Source of the DNA: Vespa crabro
Lineage: Eukaryota; Arthropoda; Insecta; Hymenoptera; Vespidae
Direction of reading: 5' to 3'
DNA length: 64,000 nucleotides
NCBI RefSeq assembly: GCF_910589235.1
Contig: NC_060975.1
Location: 2,962,069-3,026,068, forward strand
Part shown: positions 13,448 through 26,043 of the stretch, piece by piece
Position numbering within the stretch: position 1 is the stretch's first letter
Layout: every line of letters begins with the position of its first letter
Made by a program: the position numbers and the translations under genes
Notes under the pieces: generated by a model
Seen by the model: the letters and a program-made list of their open reading frames with translations, nothing else
Told to the model about the DNA's origin: nothing
Database searches by the model: none

Positions 13448-13673
13448 CATATTTTTCAAGGCTTTTTTCAAGGCTTTTAACACGATAATTAAATTAACAG
13501 TTTGTAGCAGACTGGCACTGGATAGTGTAGACGATGGAATTTTATGTGCATGCATTAATATATTAGAAAAAGTATTGCAACATGACTGCTTTACTCCAAA
13601 TCAAAAGGAGAAGGTACAACAATGGCGTAGCAGACTTGGCAATCCACGACCCACACCGAAGTATGAAATCGAT

Positions 13674-13738
<65 letters not shown>

Positions 13739-13745
13739 CATAATC

Positions 13746-13823
<78 letters not shown>

Positions 13824-14440
13824 TATTCGCATATTATTGAATTGATTCTAATCGTTACATTTCAGATGGCAATATAATTATGGATATAATAATCGAAGAT
13901 TCTGTAATCTTCAACAACACAATAGAAAACCGAGTTTAAATTTGAGTCATATTCACAATACTCATTCACATAACAATTCTTTTACCATCAGCCCACATAG
14001 AAATAGTATATCTACACCGTATATACAAAATAATCAGATCCAAACTATGAATCAGAATAACTTACGTCCAGTACATACGGCTGAGAAAAGACCTAGTTTA
14101 CAGGAGAATAGTTTGGAGGTAAATTATTTATCTATAAATATTAAATAGATAATTATCTTATTTTTTTTCTGTTTTTTTTTTCTTTTTTTTTCTAATTATT
14201 ATTATTATTTTTATTTCTCACGATTCATACTTATTTCAGCAACTTCAAAGAACGTTGCAACGAACATATAGTGCACCAAGAGATCATTTTCTTGGCCAAG
14301 GAGGTGGTGGTGGCGGAGGAGGAGGAGGAGGAGGTGGTGGTAGTGGACCGGAAACAACAGAACCGGAAATAAATTCAAGCCTTGAATCTCTCTGCTTGAG
14401 AATGACCGAACAAGCGATTGGTGGTTTTGGTGAAGTCTAA
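11696..14440 (+). CDS. smg: Smaug (SAMD4) RNA-binding translational repressor
   Basis: Smaug binds hairpins (Smaug recognition elements) in mRNAs and recruits partners that repress translation and remove poly(A) tails, in cytoplasmic granules. Eight exons join in frame to give 633 residues: 11696-11909, 12002-12320, 12444-12715, 12794-12904, 12997-13368, 13501-13660, 13866-14118 and 14240-14440. Residues 1-170 form the N-terminal Smaug similarity region (PGALFCEQVGELTRVFSQWN). A ten-Gln run lies at about 189-198. The SAM domain is at about 306-368, with the basic RNA-contact helix GVTKGARHKLALSI at 343-356. The PHAT-like region follows (NTLDELKTIL, DDGILCACINILEKVLQHDC). The C terminus has a 14-Gly run and the family motif SSLESLCLRMTEQA. 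Drosophila Smaug is longer (about 1000 residues); the loss is in low-complexity linkers. Confidence 0.94.
13394..13446. repeat. (TA)n in smaug intron 5
   Basis: A perfect TA run of about 52 bases between the donor at 13369 and the acceptor at 13500. It makes up nearly half of this short intron. Confidence 0.95.
13687..13822. repeat. (AAT)n in smaug intron 6
   Basis: About 136 bases of AAT repeats with a few AATC and AATG interruptions in the middle. It fills most of the intron between 13661 and 13865. Confidence 0.95.
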
Positions 14441-16127
14441 AAGAACATTTCTCCTCCGTGGCCATATTAATGGACGTATCGTAAGTTCCGTTTAAAAACG
14501 AAAGAAAAACAAACAAAAGAAAACAGAAAACAAAACAAAGATCACACACTAATACTTGTCCAAATAATCAATCATTGCCAAAAGTGGGTAAGAAAAGGGA
14601 GGGGGTGGGGATAAATGGGTAAGAAAAGAAAAAATATATGTGGTGAATATTGAAATCAATGAAAATGATGGAGATGCGAATAAAATTGAAATTGGTCGGT
14701 GATCATAAACGACATATATATATATATATGTGTATATATATATGTATTTATAATACATATATATATATATGTATATATGTATTCGCATATTTTATTGCGA
14801 TAAGAATATAAATATAATATTACACTCTCACGCTTTAATAACACTACCAAATGAAGATGAAGAAGAAGAAGAAGAAGAAGAAAGAAAGAAAGAAAGAAAA
14901 AAAAAAGTAAATGTTCGACAATTGAAATGATTGCGTATAAAGAAAAGATGAGATCATAGGTATGTGGACGACGTGATCATAAATGACTCAAATATATATA
15001 TATGTGAATCATATTTTTTATTATATCCGATGCAATTCTACTGTTATATGAAACTGACAGAATTTGGCGAGCCAAATGCTATTAGAAAGATAGATTCTTT
15101 CCTTGACTTAGCTGCATCTATAGAAAAAAAAAAAAAGAAAAAAAAAATTATATGAATAAAATATATATAAATATATGTATATGTATACACACAATAGGAT
15201 TTTAAGAGAAAGAGAGAAAGAATGAAAGAAAGAAAGAAAGGAAGGAAGGAAGGAAGGAAGGAAGAGATATAAAATCGTATAAAATACAAAGAAAAAAAGA
15301 AAAGAAAAGAAAAAAGGGGAGGAAGAGAGAGATAGTGCACGAAAAAAAAAAGATGTGAAACTCTGCCGTGCGATATTTGCAATATTATTTTTCTCGTGTT
15401 ATCCATTTCTGGAAATGGAATTCGTCTGATTTTAAGCCAGGACACATTATAGTAATGTAATGTAATAATTTTTTTTTAAATGAATATGGACTGATTTTAT
15501 TTCTTTTTATTTTTATTGCTGCTGCTATCACTACAAGTACTATTACTATATTACTGTAACTACTATCACACTATTATTACTACTTATTACTACTACTACT
15601 ACTATTACTACTACTACTACTACTCTATTACCACTACTACTATACTATACTACTACCACTACTACTACTTGCTACTATTGCTATTACTACCGCTATTGCT
15701 ACTATGACTATTGCTATTATTATTACTATTACTGCTAATGCTACCATCAACTGTTGTTATTAACAATATTCTGTCTCTAGAGAAAGTTAAAAAAAAAGGA
15801 AAAGCAAAGCAAAAATATACTTAAAGAATAAAGCTCATGATATGGTTCTTGAGCTATATATCTCTTTTTATATATGTGTATGTGTATATATATGTGGATA
15901 TATATATACATATATATAAAAAGAGAAAAAGCAACTACGTTCCCGCAAAGCGCTGAGAACAGAAAAATAAAAATGTATAACCGCGTGTATGCTTCGTAAT
16001 TTGCGCGCAGATCTCGTGAATTCCTAAGTATTTGTACTGACTGTTATATTTTTCTTATTTTAAAAAAAAAAAAAAAGAAATCAAGTTAAAAAAGAACAAA
16101 AAAAAGGAGAGAGAAAGAAAGAGAGAG

Positions 16128-16130
<3 letters not shown>

Positions 16131-16187
<57 letters not shown>
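16131..16187. repeat. (GA)n microsatellite
   Basis: A nearly perfect GA run of more than 50 bases downstream of smaug. Confidence 0.92.
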
Positions 16188-16191
<4 letters not shown>

Positions 16192-16553
16192 AGAAGAAGC
16201 GTTTTAGACTGTCGCGGGTTAGTATTACAATAATAATAATAATAACGGACGTAAGGGCCTTAATTAATTAAAATAAAAAAAAAAAAAAATGAAGAAGCTT
16301 AGTCTAATGTAATACGATTAGAATGAAGTGATGTCTCTTGTATGTATGTATGTGGAAGTAAAAGTTAAATGATGAAGGAGAAGAAGAATAAAAATAATAA
16401 TAATAATATATATTTTATATATATATATATATATATCTATGTATATATACGTATGTATATATATGTATGTATATATATGAAATATAGAAAACATTTTTGT
16501 GCGGTGTGACATCGAAATATGTGGCTTTAAATTATAAGCATACAACAACAATA

Positions 16554-16584
<31 letters not shown>

Positions 16585-16588
16585 ATTC

Positions 16589-16670
<82 letters not shown>

Positions 16671-16678
16671 TATTACTA
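16554..16678. repeat. (TTA)n microsatellite
   Basis: About 125 bases of TTA repeats, then ATC/ATT trinucleotides up to about 16740. Confidence 0.92.
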
Positions 16679-16945
16679 TTATCATCATCATCATCATTAT
16701 CATCATCATCGTCATCATTATCATTATTATTATTATTAATAATACGCATTTTAAATCGAAGGAAGAAAAAGTATCAGAACTTAGCATAATATTTTCGTCC
16801 AAGTATAAAAGGAAAAAAAACAATATAATGTGTTAGCTAAGTATAATTAATTATGCGATTTAAACGAAAAGAGGGTAAAAGAAAAACGAGAAAAAAAGAA
16901 AGAAAGAAAGAATGCTTAAAAAAAGACTCAGTTTAAAGAAAACTA

Positions 16946-17011
<66 letters not shown>

Positions 17012-18434
17012 TAAAGAAACGTAAGAGCTATAAAGGGGGAAAATATGTAATGAAGAAAAAAGGGAAAAAAATAAATAAAAAAAAAGGAAAAAAAAAATTA
17101 AAAAATTAAATGAAAGACTGAATATTTCACGTGTTCTCGCGTACACGTGAATGAAACAATTGGAAAAGACTGCGTAAAGAAAAATAAATAAGGAAAAAGA
17201 AGAGGAAGAAAGGAAGAATGAAAGAATGAAAGAAAGAAAGAAGAAGAAGAAGAAGAGGAAGAAGAAAATGTAATGAAGGAATTTTGTCAAAATAATATAA
17301 TTAGAAATTAGAATCGTGGTATGTGTGAAAAAAATGGAAAAAAAGATATGAGAATAACAATGGCGAAGAAATAATAGTAGTTGTATACTAGAATGTACAC
17401 ACATAAACATAACATATATATATATAATATATATATATATATTATATATATTATATATATATATACATACACACATACATATATATATATTATATATTAT
17501 ATTATATTATATTATATTATATTATATTATATTATATTATTATTATTATTAGAGGATAACAAAATACGTACAAGGCCACCACGCGGTGATTTCGAAGTTA
17601 ATAGAAAAGAAGACGAGTTATCCTGCCAGTAATAAACGTACTGCCCTGTATATGGTTGCAACGATAATTGCAAGGTAGACGACTACTCCTTACATATGGA
17701 GGAGCACAATGAAAAAAGCAACGGAGAGAGAGAGAGAGAGAGAAATATAGATAGAGATAGAAATAGAGATAGATAAGAAAATGATGACATTCGATGATTG
17801 ATGACTTGGAAGCAAAACGCTTTAATCTAATTGATCAACTAATAATATTCAATCAAATGGAACTGAAAAAAAACCTTTTGAATATGCAAGAGGAAAAGAA
17901 ATATAGATGACAGAAAAATAGAGAAATAAGGAAATAGAGATAGAGAAAGATAAAAAGAGAAAGAGACAGAGAGAGAGAGAAAGGGAGAGAGAGAGAGAGA
18001 AAGAGAGAGAGTAGGATGATCAAAAGCTAGTCAAACCATACGTTTCTAATTTCTATCAGCTAAAATATATAGTTATTACTCGCGTACGTTACCCTCTGCA
18101 TCGAACCAGAAACATATATTTACACACATCATACATACATACATACATACATACATACATACATACACACATATATATATATATACACATACGAAAAGAG
18201 AGATAGTAGAAAATAGAGATACATATTACAGATATAATATACATTCATACATACATAATATACATAATATACATACATCACACAAGAGAACAGAAAAGAA
18301 AAACTAATTATATTAATAATTGAATGAATAATTAATGAATAGATACGTATACGTATTAGCATGTATGTATATGTATTTGTTTGTTTTTTCATAAGAAGAG
18401 AAGAAGAAGAAAAAAGAAGAGAGAGAAAGAGAGT

Positions 18435-18466
<32 letters not shown>

Positions 18467-18721
18467 AAGAGTAAATGATATATCCAGTTCGATAAAAGTA
18501 ATAATTGTTTAGTGAAAATACTTAAAGACTGTCCCCCGGTGAATGGATTTATTTTTTTTTTTTTTTATCTTTTTTCTTTTGATTAATAATTTGTTTTCTT
18601 TATGGTATCATGGTGTAACATCGTATTATAATATCCAAATGGATAGGAGAAAGAAAGATTGAAAAAAGGCAGGACCTAAAGAGTAGTAAAGTGACTACTA
18701 AAAAATCAAGTGAGAAAGAAA

Positions 18722-18773
<52 letters not shown>

Positions 18774-18828
18774 GTTTGTGTGTGAGAGAGAAAGAGAATC
18801 TTTGGATGAAAATGTGTGTGTATATGTA

Positions 18829-18869
<41 letters not shown>

Positions 18870-19204
18870 AATTGATGAAGTATATGAATGAGAGTAAAAG
18901 AAAAAAAAGTAGAGAGGGAGAAATAGAATGAATGAATGAGAAAGAGAAATTTGTTATTGCTATTAAGAACGAAAATAATGGTCGCCATAGTCTTTTTTTC
19001 CTTTCTTTTTTCTTCCCCCTTTCACTATGTTCATCTAATCGTATATATAGAAAAAGAAAGAAAAAAGAAAAAAAAAACTCAATGTACTTATTGTGATAGT
19101 TGCTATAACGTGATAACAATGACGGACATTCGGCTTTAATTTTTTATCTCCCACTGCACTGGTGGCACTTGACGAAAAGAAAAAAGAAAAAAAAAGAATC
19201 TTAA

Positions 19205-19258
19205 AATTAAATTAAATTAAATTAAATTAAATTAAATTAAATTAAATTAGATTAGATA
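19205..19258. repeat. (AAATT)n pentanucleotide repeat
   Basis: About ten tandem AAATT units, the last ones changed to AGATT/AGATA. Pentanucleotide arrays are rare among the di- and trinucleotide repeats here. Confidence 0.85.
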
Positions 19259-19335
19259 ATTACCGTAATTAATAGGACGAATTTGAACAATTTAATTGTA
19301 AGGAAAAAAAAAAAAGAAAGAAAAAAAAACCGCAC

Positions 19336-19394
<59 letters not shown>

Positions 19395-19481
19395 GAGACA
19401 TATATACTACTGTGCTGTGAATGGAGTAATGATGAAAGAGAGAGAGAAAAAGAAATGATAACAAAATGGCGACCAATTACG

Positions 19482-19530
<49 letters not shown>

Positions 19531-19734
19531 TTATTATTATTTTATTATTATTTTATTATTATTATTCTTATGGGCACGCTTACATATACATACATATATA
19601 CATACACACAGATATAAACACAAAATTTAAATTTCCCGCGTAAATGCAAAGTAACCATTTTATTTTTTTTCTTTTTTTTTCCATATACATATATAGAAAA
19701 AAAATATATATACATATATATATAATATATAAAA

Positions 19735-19766
<32 letters not shown>

Positions 19767-19886
19767 TTTTTAGTTATTTCTCGGCGGCGCCAACTTAAGC
19801 CGACATTTCTTTTTAATGCGCATAACTTTTAATGGCGTATGATTTTCTCGAAAGCATTAGATTTTTTTATGCACGTGATTTTTTTC

Positions 19887-19922
<36 letters not shown>

Positions 19923-21359
19923 TGCACTTGTTTTGCTTTTGTTTTTCTTTTTATATTTTATTTGTTCGTACGTTCGATCAAACCTGTTGAAGAAATTTAT
20001 GAAACGAATAATAATAGGGAAGAGGTAAAATAAAAATCTTGTGCATAAAAGTAGGTTTTGTTTAGAAATTTAGAGGAAGAAAAAAAGAAAAAGAAAAAAT
20101 AAACGGGGAAAGGAAAGAAATGTATAGAGAGAAAGGAAAACGTATACCTTGTGCGTAATAACGGTCTTGATAATTATATGCCGTAAACGAAAAAGAAGAA
20201 CGAAAAAAAAAAAAGAAGAAAGAAAAAAGAAGAAGCCAAACAGACAAACAGATAACGAGAATAAAATGAAAAGAAGAGAAAAAATCGGCAAGATAAAATT
20301 CTATCTATGTCTTCGAAGAGATGATAAGAATTGTAAAAGAAAATTGTCTCTTTTCCGCCCTTGCAGTAAATGCAATTCGGATTTTATATATTCTCTACAA
20401 GAAAAAATTAAATTATATAATATAGTATAATATAAACGAAAGAAATTATTTTATTTGTCTATATATATATATATATATTCTTTTTCTTTCTTTCTTTCTT
20501 TTTTCTTTCTTTTCTCTCTCAAAATAATAATTTCGGCATTAATATGTATATTCGACGTTCTATAGATTGAAAACGGCTGAAACGAATTTTTTTTATTAAT
20601 AATGACAGCACCCATATATAGAAATAAAATTGGGTACGCGTTCGTGTAACGATAACGACTACGATTTGCTGCTACGTTTTGTAATAATGATAATAAAAAG
20701 AAAAAAAACAAGCAAATTGATATTGCGAAACGATAAGAGATAGGAAAAAATAAAAAAATAAATGAAGACTTTCGAAGGATTGAAAAAAAAAGAAAAGAAA
20801 AAGAAAAAAAAACGAAGGAAAATAAAAACGTACGTAAGCGAATTAAAAAAAAAAAAAACGAAAAAGAGAAAAAAATGAAAGAAGAAAAGAAAATGAAAGA
20901 AGAAAATAAATGAAAGAAGAAAAAAGAAAAACGCATTGCTGTGCACAGGTACGAGACCATATGGATAATAATTATTTTCACCTGGTTTGACTTTATAGTC
21001 TATCGTAGCGAGATATTTTGGTGATCGTCCTTGTTGCAAAACGATTCCTCTAGTACCTAGGATGATAAGATGAGAGGTATCTTTTTTCGATTGCCAAGAG
21101 TGCTAGCTGAAACGTTTTTTAGTCACATAAGCTGGGCAACTTGTAAAAATGCAATTTTTGTACTGTTATAAAAAAAATGAAGAAAAAAAAAATAATAATA
21201 ATTAAACAGACGAAGGTACACTGACGTTGTAGCATGAAGAGCATTTTTTCAATAAAAGATTTTTCATACGCAGAACGTGACCTTGAAAATAAATTTAAAG
21301 AAAAAGTAACAAAAACATAAATAAATTATTTTCCCTTTTACTACATGCACATCCTTAAA

Positions 21360-21408
<49 letters not shown>

Positions 21409-21749
21409 AAAAAAAGAAAACACCTTGAAAATAAAAATTAAAAAAAAAAATATTTTCTCTTAAATAATATCGTTAAAAGTATACAAAAAAGTGAAATAAT
21501 AAGTGTGTATATATATATATATTTATAAAATATTTTTCATTATTTTTTTTTTTAAATCGACAAAGTATTTTCAGGAAGTAATAATTAATAACAAATAAAA
21601 TACTGCAGCTTTCTAAATAGCGTTTATTTTTTTCTTCCATTTGAATCCGCGCGCGACTTAAAGAGACATTGTGCACAATTTCAATGGTAAAGAAGTATAC
21701 AAGTGGGATATCGATATATTGTCGTCTTTCGTGTGAATTGTTCTTTCCT

Positions 21750-21802
<53 letters not shown>

Positions 21803-22926
21803 GCCAAATATCTGCAGATCGGTGATGCTTAATTACATATTACTCGTTGAATATATTTTGATATTTTATTGATTTGATTTCACGACTTCAAGAATATATC
21901 GAAATCGTACGATGTGTAACAGGTTTTTCTTTTTTTTTTCTTCTTTTTTTTTCTTTAATTTTAAAACTATGCTTATTATTTCTCTCCCTTTATTACCGAT
22001 CTATCTTTACAAATTTACCTTCATGAATATTCTATTATATATAGTTATCTACTTTATCGACAGAGAAAGTGTATCGTCGATTATCATCGGTCGATAAGTT
22101 ACCAACAAACGGTATAACATAGTCATATGATCATTTTTTCTCTTTTAAAACTGCTTTCAATCACGTGATTCTTTTTTCTTAATAATTTAAAAGAAAAATG
22201 ATTATAGTGATTCTCGTTACATCCCTACTGCAAATATTCGACGTCATTTGATACTAATGCATACGAAATCTTTCGGTATATCAGTAAATATGTTTTATAT
22301 GACGATCGAATAAAAGTCTTCTCTTTTTCAGAGAACCATACGTTAAAGTTTTGATACGTCATACACATGTTTGAAACATATCAATAAGTAACTATTATTA
22401 TCGCGGTATTCGTGTATTTTTATTATTATTTTTCTTTCCCGTATCTAATACGCATACGAATTACAATGAAAGTCTTATTTCATAATGTCGTACGAAATAA
22501 TTCGAAAAATCCTTCACTCCCTACATTCTTTTCTCCTCTCTTCTTCTGTTTTATTCTTTCTTTTTCTCTCTTTTTCTCTTTCTCTCCCTCTTCTTTTTTT
22601 CTTCTTCTTCCATCTTTTATTCCTTATGCATCATCGATATTTTTCGCGATTTAAAAGGCGCTACAAAATAATAATAAATACTTATCGTCTAAGAATCCAT
22701 GTGTTCGTGTAAATATTTTCTATATGAGCGTGTTTTCGAAATGCCAAAGATGAGAAATGAGTCTCTCTCCAATTGCCATAATTAACAGACATCGTATCTG
22801 TATACTTAATACTATTATAATAATTAAGTGGATTTTTTCATTTTATATATATATATATATATCATAAATTATAAACATCGATTATTCCTTTCTCTCACAT
22901 TCTTTCACATTTTCTCTCCCTTTACA

Positions 22927-22985
<59 letters not shown>
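22927..22985. repeat. Compound (TC)n(AC)n repeat
   Basis: A TC run passes directly into an AC run of about 40 bases. Compound dinucleotide repeats of this form are potential Z-DNA/H-DNA formers. Confidence 0.88.
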
Positions 22986-22987
<2 letters not shown>

Positions 22988-24121
22988 GAACATTCATACA
23001 TTTCTCCATCATTCTCTATACGTACATATATACACAAAAATATGCGTGCTACACATTAATCCCTTAATTAAAAGGTTTTCCCGACAAGCTAGCAATGGCA
23101 TGTTACGTACGTGAATTTTTATTGTGTCACGTACACAAAATATGCGACGTAAAAATCCAAAATGCCAAAAGACAACGTAACCGTCAATAATAGTGAAAGC
23201 CAAATTTTATTTTATTTTATTTTATTTTATTTTTTTTTCTTTTTTATTATTATTTTATTTTTCTTAATTTTCATTTTCATTTTCATTTTTATTTTTATAT
23301 GCGTTCAATGTATTTACGTTATAAATTAAATACGCTAATAAGAGACATAAAAAAAGGAATACAATTCAAACGATATCGAACAAGAAGAAACGTATAAAAA
23401 AGGCGCGACATTTGAATTTCCGCATCGACCTTTAGAAATGTTTTTTCTTCTTTTTTGTTTCGTTTTTTTTTTTTTTCTTACAAGATTCTCACACCGTTTT
23501 TAAACTTTTTTCCATGGTTTCTCTTTGGTTATGTATTTATTCACATGTATATAGAATACTATAAATTCGAATTTTCAACATACGTCGTCATCCTTCCTAC
23601 GCCGTGCGACGTAACCTTAAAATAAGCTAAAACGAGAAAATCGATTTTGAATTCTTCGTCTTCGATTTTCCAAAGTTAATCTCGTGAAAATCGATGTCAA
23701 AGAATTTGTTAATATTATCTCGTAAGATTTCTAACCAATATATCTTTCTCTCTCTATATATAATATTTCTATATGTATGTGTATGTATGTGTATATATAT
23801 ATATACACACTCACACACATATCATTATTCAGAGCTCTTTTTTTACTAGCACATAATATGGCATTAAAAAAATTTACACGTACTCGTAACACGTCATCTT
23901 TAAGTCAATTGTATATGTGTATCTGTTAGTTGTATGTGCGTGTATGTGTGTGTGTATGTGTGTGTGTGTGTATATATAATATATATTAATACAATACTCG
24001 TAATATCCATGCAATATTTTAATTTATCGATTTTATACTTAAACAGGATGGAGTTTTTATAATAGTAGACCTATTATTTTCATTTTTTTTATATATACTT
24101 ACGTGTGTACCTACATACGCA

Positions 24122-24123
<2 letters not shown>

Positions 24124-24172
<49 letters not shown>

Positions 24173-24359
24173 ATATATATGTATACATCTGTAGAATTTC
24201 AGTAATAATCCGTTACCCTTTCATTTTCTTTACCCCTTTTGTGCCATTTCACAGGAGCACATTTATGGCATTTAATGTATCTTCTTCCTTTTTTCTTTTT
24301 TTTTTTTTTTTTCATTGGCAGTATGGGACAAATATCTTTCTATATATGCATACCTGTAC

Positions 24360-24398
<39 letters not shown>
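24124..24398. repeat. (TA)n at 24124-24164 and (GT)n at 24363-24398
   Basis: Two separate dinucleotide runs with about 200 bases of T-rich unique sequence between them. Confidence 0.85.
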
Positions 24399-24400
<2 letters not shown>

Positions 24401-24476
24401 CCAGATTAAGAATACATACACTGTTATTGTTGTAATGTTATTGTTGGTATAGTATATACGTAACATCGAGAAATAT

Positions 24477-24774
24477 AACCTCACTTTTTACATACATCGT
24501 TTATGCATATTCGGTTTTCTTCGTGACATCACGACAATAACAATAACCTCGTTTAATTTCTTTACACACATCGTTCGTGTAAATTCTATTTTCTTCGTTA
24601 CGTCACGAAGATGACGGTAACCTCATTTTTTTCTTATTTGTACAACTCACTCGTCCAAATTCAATTTTCTTCGTGACGTCGCGATGACAATGATAACCTA
24701 ACTTTCATATTTACGCACACACGTCGTTCGTGCTGATTCGGTTTTCTTCGTGACGTCACGATGGACAACGGTAC
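24477..24774. repeat. Four diverged ~75 bp tandem units with CRE-like motif
   Basis: Four consecutive units each begin AACCT and run to the next AACCT: 24477-24544, 24545-24618, 24619-24694 and 24695-about 24774. Each has a C/A-rich middle (TTTACACACATCGTTCGTG and variants), then TTTTCTTCG followed by an octamer close to the palindrome TGACGTCA. The octamers are TGACATCA (24524), TTACGTCA (24598), TGACGTCG (24674) and TGACGTCA (24751). The units have diverged, but the octamer region is the best-kept part. Confidence 0.8.
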
Positions 24775-25246
24775 ATACGTCATAAATATGATTTTTGTTC
24801 ATACGAAAAAGATCGAAATAGTTAGATTTTTTTTTCTTTCTGCGTTATTTTGTTCGCCATTTTGTTTTTTTTTTTCTTATCTCACGATCATTTAAGTTGG
24901 ACTGAACTATCGTAATCTCCCTTTCACTCTTCATGATGATTAAATGAATATAATATGTTCATATACGTATTCGCTTTTATAATGTTATGTATGTAAGTTC
25001 GTGCGTGTTGTGTGTCATGTGTGTTCGTATGTGTATGTGTCCGCGTGTATATGTGTGTATTCTAACGATTTACAATGAAATATACGATATCACATTTTGG
25101 TAACGGCTTAGAACCAAGCAACTATCCGTTTTCAGCGGATTCGTTTATTAAGCACATCGAAATATCTTTCTCGTGTATTAAATACCCCGATAGGTTACTT
25201 CGATTTTTGATTTCTTTTCTTTTCTTCTTTTACTTTCTTCTCTCTT

Positions 25247-25293
<47 letters not shown>

Positions 25294-26043
25294 CTTTTCC
25301 TTTTTCTTTTTTTTTTTTTATCGAACATCTTTACTGTTCGAATACTCGATCAATATTCAGTCAATTAAAATTGTTTCGAGTAATCACGATCCATTCGCAC
25401 ATCCCTTTATTAAATTCGCATAATCCCTTGGATATTTAAAAGAAGAAACATTTCAACATTTTTCCCGCCAATTTTTTCAAAACACTTTCATTTTCTCTTT
25501 TCATTTCCTTTTGTCTTTTTTCTTTTTGTTTCTTTCTTTTTCTCTCATTTTTAATAAAAAAAAAGTTGATTCGTGATTGTCATTCGAAACATTGAATGGT
25601 TAACACTCATAATTTTGCACGAAACAAAACGAAACGAAATGAAGTGAAGCGAAACGAAACGAAAATAAAATAAAGAAAAAAAAAGAAAAGAGATAAAAAC
25701 AAAACAAAAAATAAGGAACAATTCCCGTTCAACTTCAAAGAAATTAAAAAAACTAAACATGGTCTCCCTAAGAGCCAGCTTAAGATTATTTAACTTGTTT
25801 TTCTTTGCACGTTAACCTTCAAAAAAAAAAAAAAAAAAAAAGAAAAGAAAAAAAAATAAAATAAAATAAAACAAAAAAATATTTTTAATAAATTAAAGAT
25901 TTCACGTTCTCCAACGTCGATCCCCTTCGTCTCTCCTTCTAATCCTTCTGCTTTCTCAGCCAATTTCTTCTTCCAAGGCTGGCGATGCTTACCGAACTTG
26001 CCGTACTCGAGACACTTGCCAACGAGTTTAGGCTTACCGAATG

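Larger units (their letters stand above)
14441..26043. other. Convergent smaug-Asap interval, no recognised gene
   Basis: This stretch lies between the 3' ends of smaug and Asap. It probably contains both 3' UTRs, but most is repeats: (CTA)n at 15590-15730, (GA)n at 16131-16187, (TTA)n at 16554-16678, (AAT)n at 16948-17010, (ACAT)n near 18130-18167, (GA)n at 18723-18769 and 19337-19391, (AAATT)n near 19205-19258, (TTA)n near 19484-19565, and (TA)n at 21362-21405 and 21753-21797. None of its open frames has protein-like composition. Exceptions to note are the CRE-like array at 24477-24774 and the coding-like frame at 25793-26092. Confidence 0.6.

Noticed and set aside
18130..18167. Regular short repeats considered as a CRISPR array
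   Set aside because: Simple tetranucleotide microsatellite without spacers, in a eukaryotic genome.
23522..23532. TCTTTGGTTAT, matching the start of miR-9
   Set aside because: The match stops after 11 bases and I see no hairpin partner.
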